NCBI RefSeq assembly: GCF_018118585.1
Contig: NZ_CP069421.1
Location: forward strand, 248,001-312,000
DNA from: Aristaeella lactis
GTDB taxonomy: Bacteria > Bacillota > Clostridia > Christensenellales > Aristaeellaceae
Reading direction: 5' to 3'
Length of the DNA: 64,000 nucleotides
Below the pieces are notes generated by a model that had not been told where the DNA came from, searched no databases, and was given only the letters and a program-made list of their open reading frames with translations. This document shows, piece by piece, positions 1 to 7,837 of the stretch; position 1 is the stretch's first letter; every line of letters starts with the position of its first letter. A program made the translations under genes and the position numbers.

Positions 1-69
1 CCGATATATTCGTTTCCGATTGATGTCGGATATCTATTCAACGATTCAACTGTTACAATTATTGCATAG
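1..69 (+). CDS. possible 3' end of an upstream gene (partial)
   Basis: The first frame is open from the window edge to a TAG at 67-69, giving 22 residues rich in hydrophobic and aromatic amino acids. It runs into a hairpin that would serve as a terminator for both strands. The stretch is AT-rich compared with its neighbours, and a 22-codon open frame can arise by chance, so this is only a possibility. No family can be recognised. Confidence 0.25.
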   Translation, partial: PIYSFPIDVGYLFNDSTVTIIA

Positions 70-116
70 AAAAGGAAAAATGTAACCATATATTTTTATT
101 GTATACAGAGCAGCAA

Positions 117-156
117 ACAAAAAACAGGCGCCGGTCATGCCGACCGGCACCTGTTT
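117..156. terminator. bidirectional rho-independent terminator
   Basis: A 14-bp stem (AACAGGCGCCGGTC with its near-complement) closes a 5-nt loop and is flanked by an A-run on the left, which is a T-run on the minus strand. It lies just after the stop of the minus-strand methyltransferase at 191. Confidence 0.85.
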
Positions 157-190
157 ATACGTGTAAAGGGGATACAGCGGCAGCCTGCTT

Positions 191-625
191 TTATACAGCA
201 ATCCGGACGATCAGGAAATCGTCCTTCATGACGGCTTTATCACCGAAGGTATCCCGGATCAGACCTGTGTCCAGCGACCAGGTGCTGACAATGATAATGG
301 TCCCGTTCTCCTTCGTGACACGCCTGCATTCTTTCACTATTTCTTTCCACTGGGGATAAATATGGCTGAAAGCATTATAGATGAAGACGGTATCAAATGT
401 GTGATCAGCATAATCCATCCGGGACGCGTCCATCACCTGAAAGTGAAGGCCGTTCTGACGGGCCTGCGGATTCAGCCGGCTGTCATCCAGATCGATACAG
501 GCAGCCGTGCGGGCAAACGGCAGAGCTGAAAGGGAAAAATCCGCTGTTCCGCAGGCTGCTTCGAGGATATCCCTGTTTTCAATATCCGCCATCAGCAGGC
601 GGACAAGTTTATCCGTTTTTTTCAT
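191..625 (-). CDS. small class I SAM-dependent methyltransferase
   Basis: This 144-residue protein has a Rossmann-type SAM-binding motif I near residue 18-28 (ILEAACGTADF), an acidic residue ending strand 2 (CIDLDD), a motif II/III-like segment (MDASRMDYADHTFDTVF) and a post-motif strand (ENGTIIIVST). It is shorter than the usual 200-250 residues of type-11 methyltransferases, lacking most of the N-terminal helix region and the end of the fold, so it may be a minimal or decayed member. ATG at 625 follows AAGGA. It is the last gene of a minus-strand run and ends at a terminator. The substrate is unknown. Confidence 0.75.
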   Translation of the reverse strand: MKKTDKLVRLLMADIENRDILEAACGTADFSLSALPFARTAACIDLDDSRLNPQARQNGLHFQVMDASRMDYADHTFDTVFIYNAFSHIYPQWKEIVKECRRVTKENGTIIIVSTWSLDTGLIRDTFGDKAVMKDDFLIVRIAV

Positions 626-634
626 GCCGGTTCC

Positions 635-1117
635 TTACCTGAATATTTCCATGCAGACATGTTCGGCGGTGCGTTTGAATTCCCGGAAGCCGCACTTTTC
701 ATAGACATGGATCGCCCGGTAATTATCGAGGTTGGTCCTGAGACAGACCCGGTTCAGCCCGAGGGTGTTCATACCGTATGCTGTGATGGCTTTGACAGCC
801 TCTGTGCCATATCCTTTTTCCTGCATGGCCGCGGTAATGGCAATGCCAAGCTCCCCGGCGGAACCGGTGATGTTCATCAGCTCAACGTTTCCGATAAACC
901 GGCCGCTCTTCTTTTCGATCATGGAAAAGACCGGCTTTTTCTCCCGCAGCTGTTCCTGAACCCATTCCGCTTCCTGCGCTTCGGTGTAAAGCTCGTGCGC
1001 ACCGCCGATGAAACGGTCCACGTGTTCGATATCATTGACCATGGTGAGGTAATCCGGAATCAGTTCTGCCGAAACCTCCACATAGCTGATGTTTTCCGAT
1101 TCAAAAATCTTTTTCAT
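635..1117 (-). CDS. GNAT-family N-acetyltransferase
   Basis: A 160-residue GNAT fold protein of the RimJ/RimL-like type. The acetyl-CoA pyrophosphate loop is seen as QEKGYGTEAV near residue 100, and the C-terminal NYRAIHVYEKCGF segment is the usual motif B. ATG at 1117 is preceded by GGAGG at good spacing. It would transfer an acetyl group from acetyl-CoA to an amine on a protein terminus or small molecule; the acceptor cannot be inferred. It sits 9 bp upstream of the methyltransferase and is probably co-transcribed with it. Confidence 0.88.
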   Translation of the reverse strand: MKKIFESENISYVEVSAELIPDYLTMVNDIEHVDRFIGGAHELYTEAQEAEWVQEQLREKKPVFSMIEKKSGRFIGNVELMNITGSAGELGIAITAAMQEKGYGTEAVKAITAYGMNTLGLNRVCLRTNLDNYRAIHVYEKCGFREFKRTAEHVCMEIFR

Positions 1118-1141
1118 TCTTTTCCTCCAGAACCTGGACTG

Positions 1142-1654
1142 TCATAGTCCAATCTCTTTATAGATCTTTTCGATGACCGGGGACTTATGCCCTATATACT
1201 GATCAATATCATACGGGTAAAAGGAAGCCGCTTCTTCCTTGATCCGGCTGTATTCCTGTACCGCATCGGGATGAGATCGAAGGTAATCCCTGAAGGCAAT
1301 GTGCCTTTTCAGCTCCGGTGAATCCTCCGGGCAGACATACAGGTGATGTTCTTTCAGGTGCTCTTTTCCCTCATAGCCGAAGGCTTCCCGGCCTGCGATG
1401 CCCAGGTTGCCTTCATGCTGATAACCGATCTTTGCCAGCCGGGAAATCACCTCATCCAGCACGGAATGATCCCGGATGACCACATCGATATCGATGACCG
1501 GCTTGGCGGACAACCCGGGCACGGAGGTGCTTCCGACATGCTCAATCCGCAGGGCCAGTTCACCCAGGGCATCCCGGATCTCATTGCTGATACTGATAAA
1601 GTCCTGTTTCCACATCTCGTCGTAAGGCTGAACGATGATATGTCTTCTGTGCAT
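1142..1654 (-). CDS. GrpB/UPF0157 nucleotidyltransferase-fold protein
   Basis: This 170-residue protein matches the GrpB (UPF0157) family: an N-terminal VxxYDxxW-type start (IIVQPYDEMWK), the hallmark EHVGSTSVPGL followed by KPVIDIDV, and a late H-x-R-D-Y-L segment. The family has a nucleotidyltransferase-like fold and no settled function. The frame stays open upstream of 1654, but ATG at 1652-1654 is preceded by AAGGAG and starts the conserved domain, so the shorter form is used. The upstream HAD gene ends at 1659, overlapping this ribosome binding site, which suggests translational coupling. Confidence 0.85.
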   Translation of the reverse strand: MHRRHIIVQPYDEMWKQDFISISNEIRDALGELALRIEHVGSTSVPGLSAKPVIDIDVVIRDHSVLDEVISRLAKIGYQHEGNLGIAGREAFGYEGKEHLKEHHLYVCPEDSPELKRHIAFRDYLRSHPDAVQEYSRIKEEAASFYPYDIDQYIGHKSPVIEKIYKEIGL

Positions 1655-1658
1655 CAGC

Positions 1659-2291
1659 TCAACACTCCTTATTCGTTTGGTCCAGCAGTGCCGCCAGTTC
1701 CGGGAAAGAAGTGACGACTGTTCCGTCATATTCCTCGTGATCCCTGTTGAACAGGATCGGTTCAATGTCCAGTTCGGCGGCAGCCAGGAGGTTTTTGACA
1801 CTGTTGTCAACAAAGAAACATTCCTCAGGCTTCTTCCCGGTGACCGACAGGGCAGTCTCATAGATCTTCCTGTCCGGCTTGCGGCATTTCACATCCCCGC
1901 TGACGATCTTGTGACTGAAGAATCTGTCCAGTCCGTGGTGCTCGGTGATATATGCGCTCCACTCCGAAACGTCATTGGAAAGCAGCACAAAATCGTACAG
2001 GGAAGCATATTTTTCGGCAAAGGGCAGAAACCCTTTATCCAGCGTCAGGCAATGATCGATATAGTTGACCATATGGAAGCGGGGATCATCGAAACCAAGC
2101 CGGGTCAGGAATTCATCCGAGGTCAGTTCACCGTTTGACGCTTTTGTAAACAGGTTTTCCTCTCTGAACTGCCTGGTCAGCCTGTCATATTCCGACTGAT
2201 CGAAAGCATTGAAGGTGTAGGGGATAAAGAAACCTTTGCTCTCCTCCAGGATGACGCCGTACATATCGATCAGGATTGTCGTCTTTTTCAT
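1659..2291 (-). CDS. HAD-superfamily hydrolase
   Basis: A 210-residue HAD-like phosphatase. Motif I is IDMYGVILEE near the N terminus, where the first aspartate is the expected nucleophile; the second position is Y-G rather than the usual D-G-T/V. Motif II is the LLSNDVSEW strand, motif III the lysine in HKIVSGDVKCRKPD, and motif IV VDNSVKN. The cap appears to be the helical four-helix type. An upstream in-frame start at 2327 exists, but the ATG at 2291 begins the fold. The substrate is unknown; the protein belongs to the minus-strand small-enzyme run. Confidence 0.82.
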   Translation of the reverse strand: MKKTTILIDMYGVILEESKGFFIPYTFNAFDQSEYDRLTRQFREENLFTKASNGELTSDEFLTRLGFDDPRFHMVNYIDHCLTLDKGFLPFAEKYASLYDFVLLSNDVSEWSAYITEHHGLDRFFSHKIVSGDVKCRKPDRKIYETALSVTGKKPEECFFVDNSVKNLLAAAELDIEPILFNRDHEEYDGTVVTSFPELAALLDQTNKEC

Positions 2292-2345
2292 CCGAATTAT
2301 TTCCTTTTCATCACATGGTCCTGCCAAAAGAAACGGGGAGACCTG

Positions 2346-3134
2346 TCACTGCTTCCGGCAGATGTATAAAAGATGATTGGTCGCGCCTAACAGTTCCCGC
2401 TTTTCTGAAAAGGCCAGGTACCAGTCCACAAAAGCCGGAAAGTCCTCGTCCGTGATCTCAAAATCCGGACGCACTTCAATGGGCTCCAGCACGCCGTCTG
2501 TACCGGTGGTGGTGATCCACTGAACCGGTTTGTCCTCAAACAGTTTTTCAAATTCAACAATATCGTATCCGGTGAACAGCTGTTCCTTAAAGTGCTTAAC
2601 TTTGTAATCCTTTGTAAAGTTTTCCTCCTGGCCTTCCGCCCAGTCGCCGCTGAGGTAATTGGCATACATGATACCGAAGACGGAGAGGAACGCGAAGAGG
2701 ATGACGCCGCCCTTCCTGGTGACACGGATGGCTTCGTCAATGGCTTTATGGATATCCGCCGCGTCATACAGGTGATAGAGCGGTCCCAGAACAAGCGTGA
2801 TGTCAAAGGCCTGATCCTCAAACCGGCCCAGGTCTGTCGCGTCTCCCTGGAAGGAACTGATATGGTCCACACCCCGGCTGTTCTGCTTCAGAACATCGAG
2901 GTTTTTCTCCACCAGCTCCACAGCTGTCACGTCCATGCCTTCCTTTGCCAGGGCAATGGAGTACCTGCCGGTTCCGGCGCCTACTTCCAGCACTTTGGAA
3001 CCGGGCGCGGCAAAGCGGTGGATATAATGCATGGTCACGGTATATTCCAGCTGTCCGTGACGGTTATTCTGAAGCCGGCTGTCTTCGTCAACCTGGTTAT
3101 AGAATCCGCTGATGATCTCTTCTCTCGTGCTCAT
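2346..3134 (-). CDS. class I SAM-dependent methyltransferase
   Basis: A full-length 262-residue methyltransferase. Motif I is VLEVGAGTGRYS near residue 50, strand 2 ends with the acidic VELVE, motif II is QGDATDLGRFEDQAFDITLVLG, and a GG-V-ILF strand follows. It resembles its paralogue at 10238-11086 in the N-terminal H-G-x-LEY-xx-TM segment, so the two are related copies. Its ATG overlaps the stop of the upstream 2H phosphoesterase gene (ATGA), with GGAGG inside that gene. The substrate is unknown. Confidence 0.88.
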   Translation of the reverse strand: MSTREEIISGFYNQVDEDSRLQNNRHGQLEYTVTMHYIHRFAAPGSKVLEVGAGTGRYSIALAKEGMDVTAVELVEKNLDVLKQNSRGVDHISSFQGDATDLGRFEDQAFDITLVLGPLYHLYDAADIHKAIDEAIRVTRKGGVILFAFLSVFGIMYANYLSGDWAEGQEENFTKDYKVKHFKEQLFTGYDIVEFEKLFEDKPVQWITTTGTDGVLEPIEVRPDFEITDEDFPAFVDWYLAFSEKRELLGATNHLLYICRKQ

Positions 3135-3655
3135 AGTTTATCATCCTCCAAAGTTTTCAGCTGTACTGAAAGAATATGCCGCGCGGGCCAGAATTCATAC
3201 AGATGCAGGACGGATACTTTCCCTTCAAAGGGAGAGAAACCGCCGAGCACAGGGGAGAGGGCCTCCCGGATCACATCCGGCCTGTCGATCAGCAGTGTGG
3301 TATGGGCTGACCAGCTGAAGGTGTCCAGGCTGTCATTGAAGCTGTCCTTCAGGTCCAGCATTTCCCGGCCGGCCTCCGGTTTAATGAACAGCACGTCATT
3401 CTCCGGCAGCCGGAAAAGCCCGACATGGTTAAAAGAAACATCGAAAGCCCGCTGTGTATCCGCGATCCTCCGAAGGCGTTCCTTCAGGGCTTCTTCCTGA
3501 TCGGTATGATATGAGCCCAGGGTGAAATGCATGGGAATGTTCTTTGTCTGGACACCGGAGAATCCCAGTTTATACAGCTTCTCCTGCATCCCGGCCAACG
3601 TCTTTTCCGTCCGGTCGTCATATCCGGCGAGGACGTATAATGCTTTGCCTGCCAT
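3131..3655 (-). CDS. 2H phosphoesterase / 2'-5' RNA ligase-family protein
   Basis: This 174-residue protein carries the two H-x-T-x motifs that define the 2H phosphoesterase superfamily: HFTLG near residue 43 and HTTLL near residue 122. The superfamily acts on 2',3'-cyclic phosphates or 2'-5' linkages in RNA or on cyclic nucleotides. The sequence gives no further hint of substrate. AGAGGTG precedes ATG 3655. The 4-bp overlap with the downstream methyltransferase indicates a shared transcript. Confidence 0.83.
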   Translation of the reverse strand: MAGKALYVLAGYDDRTEKTLAGMQEKLYKLGFSGVQTKNIPMHFTLGSYHTDQEEALKERLRRIADTQRAFDVSFNHVGLFRLPENDVLFIKPEAGREMLDLKDSFNDSLDTFSWSAHTTLLIDRPDVIREALSPVLGGFSPFEGKVSVLHLYEFWPARHILSVQLKTLEDDKL

Positions 3656-3692
3656 ACTTTTTCACCTCTGTCATCCAAAAGTTTTCTGTGCT

Positions 3693-4295
3693 TTACACAC
3701 CGAAACGGTATTCTTTTTCGCTTTTATCATTGGGCACCAGGCCGAAGACTTCAATCACCCGGTCCGCGGCCCGGTCGGGAGTCAGATCCGTATTGTCGAT
3801 CTTCAGATGGTTTTCAAACCAAACCTCGTTTTCATCCGAATTCAACTTGTGTCTTCGGGCATCCTTCAGCAGGTTATCCCTGCTCCAGGTTACATCCCGC
3901 TTGGAGGCTTTCCGCTCCATGCGGTGCGGGGTTTCGTTCCTCGCCAGCCTGGTTTCAAGGTCCGCGCTTAATTCAACAAAATAGAAACGGCCGCCGCCCT
4001 GCTCAAAAAGATCCTTCAGCTTTGACAGGTACTCCCGCTCTTCCGGAATATCAAAAGCGCAGACATAGGTGAAGATCAGGTCCACATTGTGCTTTACGGC
4101 CAGCTCAAAGGCCTTTTCCCTGAAAAAGGCGTTGAATTCCTTCTGGGCAGGGGTGGCAAACCCGAAGATCCGGTCTGACACCTCAATGCTGTCATGATTC
4201 ATCATCATGTTATAGCGGAGCTTGTCCCGCAGGCTTTCCGCGACGGTCATTTTGCCGACTGCCTGGGGCCCGCAGATTACGATCAGATTTGCCAT
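3693..4295 (-). CDS. P-loop kinase-like NTPase
   Basis: A 200-residue protein that opens with a P-loop, GPQAVGKMT, at about residues 8-16. The residue after the invariant lysine is Met instead of Ser/Thr, a variant I recall as common in small 'AAA family ATPase' kinases of Firmicutes. A conserved NHDS segment, a Walker B-like strand (VDLIFTYV) and a basic lid (RNETPHRMERKASKRD) follow, as in shikimate/adenylylsulfate-kinase-like folds. GTG at 4304 and ATG at 4295 are both possible; ATG has the better spacing from AGGTG. It probably phosphorylates a small molecule. Confidence 0.78.
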   Translation of the reverse strand: MANLIVICGPQAVGKMTVAESLRDKLRYNMMMNHDSIEVSDRIFGFATPAQKEFNAFFREKAFELAVKHNVDLIFTYVCAFDIPEEREYLSKLKDLFEQGGGRFYFVELSADLETRLARNETPHRMERKASKRDVTWSRDNLLKDARRHKLNSDENEVWFENHLKIDNTDLTPDRAADRVIEVFGLVPNDKSEKEYRFGV

Positions 4296-4459
4296 GTGAT
4301 TCACCTGCCTTTCGGTTCTGTGAGGGTACGATGAACGAAAACCCGTAATACCGGTATATCCATGGAACTGAAAGTATTTCGCGCATCATAACAGAACACC
4401 ATCGGCCTGTCAAGGGAAAAAACAGGGAATGGCTTTTTTATGTTTTCCGGAAAAACATC

Positions 4460-4488
4460 TTGTATTCTTCCCGGCGCAGGCATATAAT
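4460..4488 (+). promoter_or_regulatory. probable promoter of the thiamine operon
   Basis: TTGTAT at 4460-4465 and a consensus TATAAT at 4483-4488 are separated by 17 bp, placing the transcript start near 4495, about 45 nt before the TPP aptamer. The -35 is weak and the -10 perfect. Confidence 0.65.
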
Positions 4489-4540
4489 CCATTTCCGGAG
4501 CAGGTACGGGACAGCATCCCGTTCCCGCACACCAACTGAA

Positions 4541-4636
4541 TATGCAGGGGAGCTTGTGATGACAGGCTGAGAGGAAGGTTTCACCTTCGACCCTTAAACC
4601 TGATGTGGGTAATGCCGCCGTAGGAAGCTGAAGAAC
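4541..4636 (+). ncRNA. TPP riboswitch (THI element)
   Basis: The diagnostic THI-box blocks occur in order: AGGGGAGC, the GGCTGAGAGG pyrimidine-sensing segment at about 4566-4575, a variable hairpin (AAGG-TTTC-ACCTT), GACCCTTAAACCTGATGTGG and the closing GTAATGCCGCCGTAGG-AAGC. It lies upstream of thiamine synthesis and transport genes and is followed by an intrinsic terminator, so TPP binding should favour early termination. Confidence 0.96.
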
Positions 4637-4648
4637 GGATACGTTTGT

Positions 4649-4685
4649 GCAGGAGAAAACCCCTGAAGGTTTTCTCCTGCTTTTT
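4649..4685 (+). terminator. riboswitch-controlled intrinsic terminator
   Basis: GCAGGAGAAAACC and GGTTTTCTCCTGC form a perfect 13-bp stem followed by TTTTT. It lies 12 nt after the TPP aptamer and about 155 nt before thiW, the expected place for the expression platform. Confidence 0.93.
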
Positions 4686-4839
4686 CATTATCCGCGTGAG
4701 CGGCGGGCTGAGGGGGAGCGCCCTGGGCTTTGTAATCCTGCGATGGGAACCCGTGTTTCGGGGTGAGAGGGGAAAAGTGATTCCCGACCGGGCGAAGCGT
4801 ACAAGCTTCGTATTTCATATCGAAAAGGGGTTCACAAAA

Positions 4840-5574
4840 ATGAGGAAGTCCGACGTTATCCTGAAACTGGTTGTCCTGTCCCTGCTGATTGCTCTTGGCG
4901 TGGTGATCTCGCCGATCCTTCGGGTGGAGGGAATGTGTCCGATGGCGCACCTGATCAATATTGTCTGTTCAGTTCTGATGGGTCCCTGGTATTCGCTGCT
5001 GTGCGCGACGGTGATCGGAATCATCCGCATGCTGACGATGGGGATTCCCCCGCTGGCGCTGACAGGCGCGGTTTTCGGGGCTTTCCTGTCCGGGGTATTC
5101 TATCGCATGTCCAAAGGAAAGATCCTTATAGCTGTGGCGGGTGAGATTATCGGAACCGGGATCATCGGCGCTCTGGCATCCTATCCGGTGATGACCCTGC
5201 TGTGGGGAAAGGAAGGGCTGAGCTGGCTTTTCTATGTGCCCTCCTTTATCTGCGGAACGCTGATTGGCGGAAGCATCGCGTATGTGTTCCTGCGCAAGCT
5301 GGCATCCAACGGTATGCTGGCCAGGATGCAGCGGTCTGTGGGATCCGCGGCCTATCACGACCAGATGAGCGTACGGGCTGACGCGCTGACCATCGCAGCA
5401 TTGGGAGGAATTCTCTGGGTGGTAATCAAGGTGGCTTCCACCGCTTTCGGCCTGACATCTCCCGCCTGGAATACCGCTGCTTATGCTGCTCCTGCAGCCG
5501 CGGCGGCTGCGGGTTTGATCTACTATGTATGCAAAACAAAGAAGGTAAGGGAAGCAAATGCGAAGACTGAGTGA
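4840..5574 (+). CDS. thiW: ThiW-like thiazole transporter S component with C-terminal extension
   Basis: The first 165 residues match ThiW, the substrate-binding membrane subunit of an energy-coupling-factor transporter for the thiamine precursor hydroxyethylthiazole: ISPILRVEGMCPMAHLINI, then GPWYSLLCATVIGIIRM and several membrane helices. The protein is 244 residues, well beyond the roughly 160 usual for ThiW; the extra part adds about two helices and an alanine-rich stretch. ATG 4840 follows AAAGGGG and is the first good start after the riboswitch. It overlaps thiM by 17 nt. The ECF ATPase and T subunits are not in the window. Confidence 0.88.
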   Translation: MRKSDVILKLVVLSLLIALGVVISPILRVEGMCPMAHLINIVCSVLMGPWYSLLCATVIGIIRMLTMGIPPLALTGAVFGAFLSGVFYRMSKGKILIAVAGEIIGTGIIGALASYPVMTLLWGKEGLSWLFYVPSFICGTLIGGSIAYVFLRKLASNGMLARMQRSVGSAAYHDQMSVRADALTIAALGGILWVVIKVASTAFGLTSPAWNTAAYAAPAAAAAAGLIYYVCKTKKVREANAKTE

Positions 5575-6358
5575 AATACGCGGCGCGGTGAGGGAAAACA
5601 GACCGCTGATTCACTGCATCACCAATCCGATCTCCATCAACCAGTGCGCCAACACGGTGCTGGCTGCCGGTGCGCGCCCGATCATGGCGGAGCATCCGGC
5701 GGAGGTGGATGAGATCACGGAATCAGCGGACGCGCTGGTGCTGAATACCGGAAACATCACTGACGTGAGGATGGTTTCCATGGAAATCTCCCTGCAGGCA
5801 GCTGCCAGAGAAGGAATCCCGGTTGTTCTTGACGCGGTGGGCACCGCGTGCTCCGGACTGCGGCGCGGCTTTGTGCTGAAGCTGCTGGAGACGGCGGCTC
5901 CGGCAGTGCTCAAGGGAAACTATTCGGAGATCTATGCGCTGTATCATGCGGCTTATCATTCCCCCGGGGTGGACGCGGACGGCGAACTGGATGAGGCTAC
6001 GGTGCTGGATGCGGCCCGTGAACTGGCAAAGAGATATGGTACGGTGGTCCTGGCCAGCGGAAAAACGGATATCGTCACGGACGGCGTAAAAACCGCAAGG
6101 ATCAAAAACGGTACGCCGCAGCTTGCGGCTGTGACAGGCACAGGATGCATGCTCGGGGTGCTTTGCGGCGTATTCCTGTCCGCCTGCCCGGGAATGGAAG
6201 CGGCTTCTGCCGCCTGCGTCATGCTGGGCGTCTGCGGGCAGCTTGCTGAAACGGAAAAGGGCAGCGGTACCTTTATGGTCAGCCTGCTGGATGCCCTGTC
6301 CACGGTTACGGACGCACAGCTGGAAAACAATATGAGCACGGAGGAAACAGCATTGTGA
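5558..6358 (+). CDS. thiM: hydroxyethylthiazole kinase
   Basis: A 266-residue ribokinase-like enzyme that phosphorylates the thiazole alcohol taken up by ThiW. Typical features are HCITNPISINQCANT near the N terminus, MAEHPAEV, LDAVGTAC, LKGNYSEI, and the anion-hole/catalytic TGTGCMLG near residue 197, where the cysteine is the ThiM-specific residue in place of the aspartate of ribokinases. Its start lies inside the end of thiW and its end overlaps thiE by 4 nt, so translation is coupled. Confidence 0.95.
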   Translation: MRRLSEIRGAVRENRPLIHCITNPISINQCANTVLAAGARPIMAEHPAEVDEITESADALVLNTGNITDVRMVSMEISLQAAAREGIPVVLDAVGTACSGLRRGFVLKLLETAAPAVLKGNYSEIYALYHAAYHSPGVDADGELDEATVLDAARELAKRYGTVVLASGKTDIVTDGVKTARIKNGTPQLAAVTGTGCMLGVLCGVFLSACPGMEAASAACVMLGVCGQLAETEKGSGTFMVSLLDALSTVTDAQLENNMSTEETAL

Positions 6359-7014
6359 AGCAGTTTGATACAAGCCTGTATTTCATCACTGACAGCACAG
6401 GATTCGGAGAGGAGGAATTCCTCAGCCGGGTGGAGGCGGCCCTGCAGGGCGGTGTGACCATCCTGCAGATCCGTGAGAAGAGCAGGAGTACCCGGGAATA
6501 CATTGCCCTTGCTGAAAAAGTTCACGCGCTCACCCGGCAGTACGGCGTTCCGCTGATTATTGACGACCGGGTGGACGTTGCGCTGGCCGTGGACGCGGAG
6601 GGCGTGCACCTGGGCGCGGAGGACATGACAGTTGCCGCGGCCCGGAAGATCCTGGGGACGGAAAAGATCATCGGGGCAACGGCCAAAACGGTGCCCTGGG
6701 CGCTGGATGAGGAAGCCCAGGGAGCGGACTACCTGGGCGTTGGCGCCATCTATCCCACAACCACGAAAGTGAAGACCGTCCTGACATCTACCGATACCCT
6801 GCGGGATATCTGTGAGGCTGTTTCCATTCCGGTCAACGCCATCGGCGGCCTGAACCGGGATAACATTGACGTACTTGCCGGAATCCCCATTGCCGGCATC
6901 TGTGCCGTATCGGCCATCATGAAGGCGGAAAACCCGAGGACAGCCGCTGAAGGACTGAAAGCCAGAGCCCGGGAGCTCGGCCTGATCCGGGGGAAAGGAG
7001 AAACAGGGGCATGA
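6355..7014 (+). CDS. thiE: thiamine-phosphate synthase
   Basis: A 219-residue TIM-barrel enzyme joining HMP-PP and thiazole phosphate. Seen motifs are LQIREKSRSTREY (pyrophosphate-binding), IIDDRVDVALAVDAEGVHLG, GVGAIYPTTTK and VNAIGGLNRDN, all in the order and spacing of ThiE. ATG overlaps the thiM stop (ATGA...TGA arrangement) and thiD begins 4 nt before its stop. Confidence 0.96.
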   Translation: MKQFDTSLYFITDSTGFGEEEFLSRVEAALQGGVTILQIREKSRSTREYIALAEKVHALTRQYGVPLIIDDRVDVALAVDAEGVHLGAEDMTVAAARKILGTEKIIGATAKTVPWALDEEAQGADYLGVGAIYPTTTKVKTVLTSTDTLRDICEAVSIPVNAIGGLNRDNIDVLAGIPIAGICAVSAIMKAENPRTAAEGLKARARELGLIRGKGETGA

Positions 7015-7817
7015 AAACAGCTTTGACCATCGCGGGAAGCGATTCCAGCGGAGGCGCCGGGATCCAGGCGGACCTGAAGACCATGACGATGAACGGTGTT
7101 TATGCCATGAGCGCGATCACAGCCCTGACAGCCCAGAATACCACCGGCGTGAGGGCCATCATGGAGGTGACACCCGAATTCCTGCAGCAGCAGATTGACG
7201 CGGTGTTTGAGGATATCCGGCCGGATGCGGTGAAGATCGGCATGGTATCCTCCGGGGAGCTGATCCGGGTGATCGCGGAACGGCTGCGGTTTTACCGGGC
7301 AGGGAATGTGGTGGTTGATCCTGTGATGGTGGCTACTTCCGGTTCCGCCCTGATGAAAACAGACGCGGTGCAGACCCTGATGGATGAGCTGCTGCCCCTG
7401 GCTGAGCTGGTCACGCCCAATATTCCAGAGGCGGAGATCCTCTCCGGCATGAGCATCCGTACCGCGGAGGACATGGAAAAGGCGGCAAAGCAGATCAGTG
7501 GTGACCGTCACTGCGCGGTGCTGCTGAAGGGCGGTCACAGCATTAACGATGCCAATGACCTGCTCTGCGAAGACGGGAAAATCACCTGGTTTGAAGGGAA
7601 GCGGATCGATAATCCCAATACCCATGGGACCGGCTGTACGCTGTCCAGCGCCATTGCCGCCAACCTGGCGAAAGGATTTGCCCTGGATGAGTCTGTACGG
7701 AGGGCAAAGGAATACATTTCCGGCGCGCTGGGGGCGATGCTGGACCTGGGAAAAGGCGCCGGTCCGATGAAGCATAATTTTGACCTGAATTCCCGGTTTG
7801 CCGAAGAAGCAAATTAA
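7011..7817 (+). CDS. thiD: hydroxymethylpyrimidine/phosphomethylpyrimidine kinase
   Basis: A 268-residue ribokinase-family enzyme performing both phosphorylations of the pyrimidine moiety. The N-terminal GSDSSGGAGIQADLKTM, the DPVMVATSG strand, TPNIPEAEIL and the C-terminal NTHGTGCTLSSAIAA are all diagnostic for ThiD. It is translationally coupled to thiE by a 4-nt overlap and followed 20 bp later by thiC. Confidence 0.96.
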   Translation: MKTALTIAGSDSSGGAGIQADLKTMTMNGVYAMSAITALTAQNTTGVRAIMEVTPEFLQQQIDAVFEDIRPDAVKIGMVSSGELIRVIAERLRFYRAGNVVVDPVMVATSGSALMKTDAVQTLMDELLPLAELVTPNIPEAEILSGMSIRTAEDMEKAAKQISGDRHCAVLLKGGHSINDANDLLCEDGKITWFEGKRIDNPNTHGTGCTLSSAIAANLAKGFALDESVRRAKEYISGALGAMLDLGKGAGPMKHNFDLNSRFAEEAN

Positions 7818-7837
7818 CCTGAAAGGAACGAAGACCA

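Noticed and set aside
12-120. tRNA or attachment site at the left edge
   Set aside because: No cloverleaf, no T-loop consensus and no paired direct repeat; only an AT-rich stretch and a terminator.
4686-4839. Small gene or second aptamer between the riboswitch terminator and thiW
   Set aside because: Only a short hairpin (CGAAGC/GCTTCG, 4793-4810) is seen; no open frame with a start and no second THI box.
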